A program made the position numbers and the translations under genes. Of a stretch of DNA of 64,000 bases, positions 58,737 to 64,000 are shown piece after piece. The DNA is from Mesorhizobium sp. LMG 17147 (GTDB lineage: Bacteria; Pseudomonadota; Alphaproteobacteria; Rhizobiales; Rhizobiaceae), in contig NZ_JANCTC010000002.1 of assembly GCF_024297145.1 (NCBI RefSeq), forward strand, positions 417,001 through 481,000, given 5' to 3'. The stretch's first letter is position 1. The number at the start of each line of letters is the position of its first letter. The notes beneath the pieces are model-generated. The model saw nothing but the letters and a program-made list of their open reading frames with translations. It was not told where the DNA came from and did not search any database.

Positions 58737-59630
58737 TCACGAAGAGACCTGTCCCGCCTCCCAGCCGAGGATGGCGCGTTTGCGGGTCAGGCCCCAATGG
58801 TAGCCGGTGAGCGCACCGGACTTGCCGAGAGCCCGGTGGCACGGCACGACGAAGGACATCGGATTGGCGCCGACCGCGGCACCGACAGCCCGGCTGGCGC
58901 TCGGTGCGCCGATGCGCGCGGCGATCGAGGAATAGGTGCAGGCCTGGCCCATCGGAATACGCAGCAAGGCTTCCCAGACGCGGACCTGGAAGTCGGTGCC
59001 GATCATGACGACGCGCAGCGGCTGGTCGGCGCGCCACAGCGTCGGATCGAAAATACGCGCGGCATAGGGCGCCGTTGCAGCCATGTCCTCGACATAGCTA
59101 GCGTTCGGCCAGCGGCTGGACATGTCGGCAAAGGCCGCACGCTCGCCGCCCGGGTCGTTGAAGGCGAGGCCGGCGAGGCCGCGGTCAGTCACCATGATCA
59201 GGGCGATGCCGAAAGGCGAGATATGGTAGCCGTAGCGGATGGTGAGCCCGGCGCCGCGCGTCTTGTAATCGCCCGGCGACATCGCTTCGTGGGTGACGAA
59301 CAGATCATGCAGCCGGCCTGGACCGGACATGCCGAGCTCGAACGAGGTTTCAAGCAGCGGCATGCCGGCATCCAGCAGTTTGCGCGCATGATCGAGGGTG
59401 ACGGCCTGCAGAAAAGCCTTGGGCGATAGGCCGGCCCAGCGGGTGAACAGCTTCTGCAGCCCGGTCGGCGTCTCGCCGACCTCCTCGGCCAGCACTTCCA
59501 GCGAAGGCTGGTCGCGATAGTCGAGGCTGATCTTTTCGATGGCACGACGGACGATTTCGTAGTCACCGCCTTCAGGCGTGATGTCTTTCTGAAGGATTGC
59601 TGTCGTTTTGAGAGGCATTTGGGCGTTCAT
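58737..59630 (-). CDS. AraC-HTH/methylated-DNA cysteine alkyltransferase (Ada/Ogt-type)
   Basis: This 297-residue protein fuses an N-terminal AraC-type helix-turn-helix region (about 20-115, LEVLAEEVGETPTGLQKLFTRWAGLSPKAFLQ) to an alkylguanine-DNA alkyltransferase domain (about 125-290). The acceptor Cys is in VVPCHRALGKSGALTGYHWG. It removes O6-alkyl groups from DNA and may activate repair genes. Unlike E. coli Ada, it lacks the N-terminal zinc domain with the phosphotriester-accepting Cys38. ATG 59630 is supported by an AAGGAG site. Confidence 0.88.
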   Translation of the reverse strand: MNAQMPLKTTAILQKDITPEGGDYEIVRRAIEKISLDYRDQPSLEVLAEEVGETPTGLQKLFTRWAGLSPKAFLQAVTLDHARKLLDAGMPLLETSFELGMSGPGRLHDLFVTHEAMSPGDYKTRGAGLTIRYGYHISPFGIALIMVTDRGLAGLAFNDPGGERAAFADMSSRWPNASYVEDMAATAPYAARIFDPTLWRADQPLRVVMIGTDFQVRVWEALLRIPMGQACTYSSIAARIGAPSASRAVGAAVGANPMSFVVPCHRALGKSGALTGYHWGLTRKRAILGWEAGQVSS

Positions 59631-59744
59631 GGCAGTATCTCCTTGCGTGCGAATATCGTCCTTCGCGGCGGCGATCACCACCCGAAACTTGCTTTCCCGC
59701 AGCATGTACCCAGATAGAGCTGGCTTTGAATGGGGAGGACGGTC

Positions 59745-60560
59745 GTGGCTGGTGAAAAAGTAAACCTGACCGGGGCAAAGGAGACTTTGCTTTTGACACT
59801 TTACGGCAAGGCGCTGGAGAGCCGGCTGCCCAATTCGCTGCTCCGGGACTACTTTGCCGACGAGGCGGTGCGCAACATCGATTATGATTTCTCACGGCTC
59901 AAGGTCGACAACAATCTCGGCATCGGTCTAGCAATCAGGGCAAAGACGCTGGACGTCTGCGTTCAGGACTTTCTCGCCCGAAATCCTGACGCCATCGTGC
60001 TGCATCTGGGGTGTGGGCTCGACACGCGCATATTCCGTATCGACCCGCCAGCCGGCGTGGACTGGTTCGACGTCGACTATCCCGAAGTCATCGACCTCAG
60101 GCGCAGGCTCTATCCCGTGCGGGATCGCTACCACCTGATCGCTTCGTCGCTCACCGAACCTGGATGGCTGGACGAAGTACCTCGGGATCGCCCGGCCATA
60201 GTCGTGGCGGAAGGCCTGACTCCCTACCTGGCCGCCAAGGAGGGGCAGCAACTGTTTTCTCGTTTGGTGGGACATCTTTCGAGCGGCGAACTGGTTTTCG
60301 ATGCCTATAGTCGCCTGGGCCTGAAGATCATTCGCCTCAATTCCTCCTTCCGCGCCACCGGCGCCGAAGTCCATTGGAGCATTGAGAACCCGCATGAATT
60401 GGAGCGAGCCGTTCCGAAGCTGCGGTTCATCGAGGACATCCCTGCCTATAAGCCGGAACATGCCGCTCGCATGCGCTGGCTCGCGAAACTGTTTGTTCGC
60501 CTTTGGAAATACATTCCGGCATTGCGCAAGATCGGCAGGCTGTTGCGCTATCGGTTCTGA
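59745..60560 (+). CDS. LCMT/PPM1-type SAM-dependent methyltransferase
   Basis: This 271-residue enzyme of the leucine-carboxyl/polyketide O-methyltransferase-like family has the SAM motif IVLHLGCGLDTRIFRID and the family LTPYLAAKEGQQLFSRL segment. Its substrate is unknown; bacterial relatives methylate carboxyl or hydroxyl groups of small molecules. Start GTG 59745 is decided by GGGGAGGA just upstream; ATG 59730 overlaps that site. It diverges from the alkyltransferase gene, whose start is 114 bases away. Confidence 0.85.
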   Translation: MAGEKVNLTGAKETLLLTLYGKALESRLPNSLLRDYFADEAVRNIDYDFSRLKVDNNLGIGLAIRAKTLDVCVQDFLARNPDAIVLHLGCGLDTRIFRIDPPAGVDWFDVDYPEVIDLRRRLYPVRDRYHLIASSLTEPGWLDEVPRDRPAIVVAEGLTPYLAAKEGQQLFSRLVGHLSSGELVFDAYSRLGLKIIRLNSSFRATGAEVHWSIENPHELERAVPKLRFIEDIPAYKPEHAARMRWLAKLFVRLWKYIPALRKIGRLLRYRF

Positions 60561-60569
60561 AACGCTGGC

Positions 60570-61064
60570 TCAGCGCGCCTTGGCGGTCGCCAGAGCGCGC
60601 GAAAATGCGGTGGCAAAACTCTCGCGGTCGTCGGGGTTGAGAAAGGCGCCGATCGAGACGGTTTTTCCTTGCGCCTCGACCGCCATTCTGGTGATGCCGA
60701 TCTCGGCGTGGCGGGCGATCGAAAAGCGTGCCCAGAACGGATTGAAGCGGTGTGATTCCGATTTGCCCGACGGGGCAGTCTTGCGGATATCGAGGCTGGT
60801 GCGCGACACCGACACCTCCTCGCGAGCCCGGGCGGCGCGATAATTGGCACGGAAGGCGATATAGACGGCGATCACGTCGAGGCCGAAGAAGCCGAACACC
60901 GGCCAGGCGCCGCGCGACAGAAAAAACGCTCCGGTCACCAGCCACCCGAACAGCAGTGCGCCCATCAGGATGGCAAAGCCGGTCTTGCCCAGCGACCGGT
61001 GCGGTGTCAGCAGCGCCTGGAAGAATGGCTCGTCGGCCTGAAATGAGGCGTTTGTGTCGCTCAT
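60570..61064 (-). CDS. DUF2244 integral membrane protein
   Basis: This 164-residue protein has two closely spaced membrane helices (about 28-75, TGFAILMGALLFGWLVTGAFF and FFGLDVIAVYIAF). Cytoplasmic tails follow, with NPFWARFSIARH and IGAFLNPDDRESFATAFSRAL. This is the DUF2244 pattern common in Alphaproteobacteria. No enzymatic function is known. It converges on the methyltransferase (9 bases apart) and diverges from nth, with which it is adjacent in many genomes. Confidence 0.85.
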   Translation of the reverse strand: MSDTNASFQADEPFFQALLTPHRSLGKTGFAILMGALLFGWLVTGAFFLSRGAWPVFGFFGLDVIAVYIAFRANYRAARAREEVSVSRTSLDIRKTAPSGKSESHRFNPFWARFSIARHAEIGITRMAVEAQGKTVSIGAFLNPDDRESFATAFSRALATAKAR

Positions 61065-61086
61065 TGGGGAATATTATAGGAAGGCA

Positions 61087-61917
61087 ATGACAAGCCCCAA
61101 GCCCAAAAACTCTTCCGCGCCCAAAAAAGACCTGCTGCCCGGCCGCCGCGATGGCTCGAACGCCAAGCCGCGTCCGCGGCCGGCGAGATCGCGGGCGCTT
61201 TACAGCCCGGCCGAGGTGCATGAGATTTTTCGCCGTTTTTCCGTTCAGCGGCCGGAGCCGAGAGGCGAACTCGAACATATCAACCCCTTCACGCTGCTGG
61301 TGGCAGTGGTGCTTTCGGCTCAGGCGACGGACGCCGGCGTCAACAAGGCGACGCGGGCGCTGTTCAAAATTGCCGACACGCCGCAAAAGATGCTGGCGCT
61401 GGGCGAGGCCAAGCTCGGCGACCATATCCGCACCATCGGGCTATGGCGCAACAAGGCCAAGAACGTCATCGCGCTGTCCGAGGCGCTGATCCGTGACCAC
61501 GGCGGCGAGGTGCCTGAGGATCGCGATCAACTGGTCGAGCTGCCGGGTGTCGGCCGCAAGACCGCAAATGTCGTGCTCAACGTCGCCTTCGGCCAGCACA
61601 CGATGGCAGTCGACACGCACATCTTCCGCATCGGTAACAGGCTCGGCCTGGCGCCGGGCAAGACGCCGGAACAGGTAGAGCAAGGTTTCCTGAAGATCAT
61701 TCCGGATGAATATATCCGGCATGCGCATCATTGGCTGATCCTGCACGGCCGCTATGTCTGCAAGGCACGCAAGCCGGATTGCCCGGCCTGCGTCATCGCC
61801 GATATCTGCAAGGCCAAGGAAAAGACGACCAGCGTGCCTGCACCACTCGTCGAGATCGCGCCGCTCGGGCCAGTGGAAGCAGCTCAGGACCAAGCAGCGG
61901 CAACCACTGCCAGCTAA
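61087..61917 (+). CDS. nth: Endonuclease III (DNA glycosylase/AP lyase)
   Basis: This 276-residue base-excision repair enzyme removes oxidised pyrimidines. A basic N-terminal extension (1-38, rich in Lys/Arg/Pro) precedes the HhH fold with ELPGVGRKTANVVLNVAF (catalytic Lys) and VDTHIFRIGNRLG (catalytic Asp). The [4Fe-4S] cluster loop CKARKPDCPACVIADIC is complete. ATG 61087 follows AGGAAGG; a start at 61054 would overlap the divergent gene. The C-terminal tail of about 30 residues is Ala/Thr-rich. Confidence 0.94.
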   Translation: MTSPKPKNSSAPKKDLLPGRRDGSNAKPRPRPARSRALYSPAEVHEIFRRFSVQRPEPRGELEHINPFTLLVAVVLSAQATDAGVNKATRALFKIADTPQKMLALGEAKLGDHIRTIGLWRNKAKNVIALSEALIRDHGGEVPEDRDQLVELPGVGRKTANVVLNVAFGQHTMAVDTHIFRIGNRLGLAPGKTPEQVEQGFLKIIPDEYIRHAHHWLILHGRYVCKARKPDCPACVIADICKAKEKTTSVPAPLVEIAPLGPVEAAQDQAAATTAS

Positions 61918-61929
61918 GCTGGAATCTAA

Positions 61930-61966
61930 AGTTCCTGTTATGCGGCGACATCCATGTTCAGGAACT
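61930..61966. terminator. Hairpin between convergent nth and tctA
   Basis: AGTTCCTG (61930-61937) pairs perfectly with CAGGAACT (61959-61966); the right arm includes the last codons of tctA. It lies between two convergent genes and may act as a weak bidirectional terminator. Confidence 0.45.
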
Positions 61967-63469
61967 CTCCCCGACGAACACCTCTTCGCGCTTCTTCTTG
62001 ACCGCGGGGAGAAAGACGATGACGAGCACGGCGAGCGCGATGAGGAGCAGGCTGGCGCTGATCGGCCGCGTCACGAAGGTGCTTGGGTCGCCGCGCGAGA
62101 GGATCATGGCGCGGCGCAGGTTTTCCTCAAGCAGCGGGCCGAGCACGAAGCCGAGCAGCAGCGGCGCAGGTTCGCAGCGCAGCTTGGTCAGGATGTAGCC
62201 AAGCAAGCCGAAGAAGGCGACGGCATAGAGGTCGTAGACATTGGTGTTGACGCTGTAAACGCCGATCGAGCAGAACGCCATGATGATCGGGAAGAGCACG
62301 TAGTAGGGGATGGTAAGGAGTTTCACCCAAAGCCCGATCAGCGGCAGGTTCAAGACAATCAACATCAGATTGCCGATCCACATCGAGGTGATGATCCCCC
62401 AAAACAGCGCGGGCTGTTCGATGGCGACATTGGGGCCGGGCACGATGCCCTGGATGATCATCGCGCCGATCATCAACGCCATTACCGGGTTGGCCGGAAT
62501 ACCGAGCGTCAGCATTGGGATGAAGGAGGTTTGGGCGCCGGCATTGTTGGCCGATTCCGGTCCGGCGACGCCTTCGATGGCGCCCTTGCCGAATTCCCCC
62601 GGGTTTTTCGAGACGCGCTTTTCGATGGTGTAGGACGCAAAGGCGGCAAGGATCGCGCCGCCTCCGGGCAGGATACCGAGCGCCGAACCGATGATCGTTC
62701 CGCGCACGATGGGAGCCGCCATGCGCCGAAAATCTTCTTTACTCGGCATAAGGCCGGAGATACTTCGGATCAGCACGGAACGCTCATGCTCGTTTTCGAG
62801 GTTGCGCAATATCTCGGCGACGCCGAAGACGCCGACCGCCACCGCGACGAAATTCAGCCCGTCGGCGTATTCGCGGATGCCGAGCGTGAAGCGGGGCGTA
62901 CCGGTGTAAATATCGGTGCCGACAAGTCCCAGCAGCAGGCCGAGCACGACCATGGCCAGTGCCTTGACGACCGAGCCGTGGGCGAGCGCGACGGACGAGA
63001 CCAGGCCGACGATCATCAGCGAAAAATACTCGGCAGCGCCGAATCTCAGCGCTATCGCCGTCAGCGGTGGGGCGAAGATGGCAACGAGGAAGGTCGACAC
63101 CGTGCCGGCAAAGAACGAGCCTATTGCGGCGGTCGCCAGAGCTGCTCCGGCGCGGCCGTTCCTGGCCATCTGATAGCCGTCGATTGCGGTGACGGCCGAC
63201 GAGGATTCGCCGGGCATGTTGATGAGAATGGCGGTGGTCGAGCCGCCATACTGCGCGCCGTAATAGATACCGGCGAGCATGATGAGAGAGGAAACCGGGT
63301 CGCCGATCTGGAAGGTGATCGGCAACAGCATGGCGATGGTTGCGGTGGCACCGATGCCGGGCAGGACGCCAATTAGCGTGCCGAGAAGGACGCCGATCAG
63401 GCAGAAACCGAGATTTGCCAAAGATGTGGCTGTCGAAAAGCCGAGTGCGAGATTGTTGAGGAGTTCCAT
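61958..63469 (-). CDS. tctA: Tripartite tricarboxylate transporter large permease TctA
   Basis: This 503-residue inner-membrane protein of the TTT family has about eleven hydrophobic segments. The conserved blocks are GVLPGIGATATIAMLLPITF near the N-terminus, AGIYYGAQYGGSTTAILINMPGESSSAVTAIDGYQM, and GVAGPESANNAGAQTSFIPMLTLGIP. With TctB and a periplasmic TctC it imports citrate or other carboxylates. It lies nine bases after tctB on the same strand. TctC would lie beyond the window edge. Confidence 0.93.
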   Translation of the reverse strand: MELLNNLALGFSTATSLANLGFCLIGVLLGTLIGVLPGIGATATIAMLLPITFQIGDPVSSLIMLAGIYYGAQYGGSTTAILINMPGESSSAVTAIDGYQMARNGRAGAALATAAIGSFFAGTVSTFLVAIFAPPLTAIALRFGAAEYFSLMIVGLVSSVALAHGSVVKALAMVVLGLLLGLVGTDIYTGTPRFTLGIREYADGLNFVAVAVGVFGVAEILRNLENEHERSVLIRSISGLMPSKEDFRRMAAPIVRGTIIGSALGILPGGGAILAAFASYTIEKRVSKNPGEFGKGAIEGVAGPESANNAGAQTSFIPMLTLGIPANPVMALMIGAMIIQGIVPGPNVAIEQPALFWGIITSMWIGNLMLIVLNLPLIGLWVKLLTIPYYVLFPIIMAFCSIGVYSVNTNVYDLYAVAFFGLLGYILTKLRCEPAPLLLGFVLGPLLEENLRRAMILSRGDPSTFVTRPISASLLLIALAVLVIVFLPAVKKKREEVFVGESS

Positions 63470-63478
63470 TTCATCTCC

Positions 63479-63946
63479 TCACAACGACAGTGGCAACCAC
63501 GGGCCGAAACGCCGGAACGGCAGGCCGAGTGCGTAGCTGAAGACGATGAATGCGAACAGCGTCAGGCCGGTCGACAGCACGAGTGCGGTCAGCGGCCTCA
63601 TGCGGCCGCTACCGAACGATGCGATCAGCGCCGTCAGGAAGATCGACGGGATGAAGCCGAGGCCGCGCACCGTCAGGCCGAAGAAGATCGGAGCAGGCAG
63701 GATAAACAGCATGCCGCGCCACGCAATGTAACCGATCGGCTCGCTCTCGAAACGCACCGCTTGGACAAGGATGGCGGCGCCAAGCAGGATCAGCACGATC
63801 GCCAGCACGAGCGGGAAATAGCCCGGCCCCATGCGAAAGGCGGTGCCGATTTCGAGGCCCAGCGACTGCAGCGCGAAAAAGGCGCCAATAAAGACCAACA
63901 GCGCGGCGCATATGCCGTTGGTCCTGTCGATTGCGAAAGGTTTCAT
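63479..63946 (-). CDS. tctB: Tripartite tricarboxylate transporter small subunit TctB
   Basis: This 155-residue membrane protein has four hydrophobic segments and the TctB family opening with GTAFRMGPGYFPLVLAIVLILLGAAIL and late FRRFGPWLPL. It is the small permease of the TTT transporter and pairs with TctA encoded nine bases downstream. A GGGAGGACGCA site supports ATG 63946. The remaining 54 bases to the window edge contain no further gene start that I can support. Confidence 0.9.
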   Translation of the reverse strand: MKPFAIDRTNGICAALLVFIGAFFALQSLGLEIGTAFRMGPGYFPLVLAIVLILLGAAILVQAVRFESEPIGYIAWRGMLFILPAPIFFGLTVRGLGFIPSIFLTALIASFGSGRMRPLTALVLSTGLTLFAFIVFSYALGLPFRRFGPWLPLSL

Positions 63947-64000
63947 TGCGTCCTCCCGGCTCGCCTCATGGGCGTGCCGATGCCGGTGTAAAAAAACGGG

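Noticed and set aside
1..64000. tRNA, rRNA, transposase or prophage genes
   Set aside because: I looked for tRNA T-arm motifs, insertion-sequence proteins and integrases and found none that could be supported.

Overview
The window is a GC-rich, gene-dense piece of an alphaproteobacterial chromosome. It most resembles Mesorhizobium or a close Rhizobiales relative. The evidence is an OlsB ornithine-lipid acyltransferase with a Pho box, the rhizobial NrnC diribonuclease, a cysG-DUF2849-cysI-cysH-DUF934 sulfur cluster, RpoH-type (CTTGAA-N17-CCATAT) and EcfG-type (GGAAC-N17-CGTT) promoters, and many dispersed palindromic intergenic elements. I see no transposase, phage gene, CRISPR array, tRNA or rRNA, and no clear pseudogene.

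Layout. 1-9.2 kb: a LacI-type repressor diverges from a carbohydrate ABC importer (binding protein, two permeases, ATPase), followed by a sugar isomerase/epimerase, a Gfo/Idh/MocA dehydrogenase and an aldo/keto reductase. Two inverted copies of a 17-bp operator flank the divergent promoter region. 9.3-11 kb: a ModA-like binding protein without signal peptide and two small stress-type genes (DUF2934, DUF883). 11-17.1 kb: an unusual envelope-proteolysis locus with a trypsin-like zymogen, a V8/glutamyl-endopeptidase-like zymogen, a one-TM protein, a secreted cysteine-rich protein and a Tat-exported caspase-like protease. 17.3-24 kb: zur, polA with a proofreading domain that lacks its catalytic residues, a candidate C-rich-loop small RNA, an M20 peptidase and nrnC. 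24-27.7 kb: class A PBP, an SDR oxidoreductase and a host-attachment protein behind an EcfG promoter. 28-33.2 kb: assimilatory sulfate/sulfite reduction.

33.3-48 kb is mostly housekeeping: PfpI-like protein, fatty-acid desaturase, grpE with a heat-shock promoter, olsB with a Pho box, a hybrid histidine kinase, acuI, lspA, two RNA methyltransferases, a WYL regulator with a VOC protein, an ornithine cyclodeaminase-like protein, and lapA-ihfB-sppA. 48.2-53.5 kb is the conserved block lptC-lptA-lptB-rpoN-hpf-ptsN. 53.5-58.7 kb carries an hsp20-DUF1150 heat-shock unit with a RpoH promoter and a ROSE-like RNA thermometer, then nucleoside hydrolase, LysE exporter, amidase and ribokinase. 58.7-64 kb has an Ada/Ogt-like alkyltransferase, an LCMT-type methyltransferase, DUF2244, nth and a tripartite tricarboxylate transporter (tctA, tctB) that runs to the window edge.

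The most interesting observations are the exported trypsin/V8/caspase locus, the ROSE-like thermometer under a near-perfect RpoH promoter, the three-hairpin small RNA next to polA, the loss of Pol I proofreading residues, the paired EcfG promoters, and the AGTAGGG-type hairpins that contain or closely abut the stop codons of two convergent gene pairs. All assignments come from reading the sequence and family knowledge; no database search was run.
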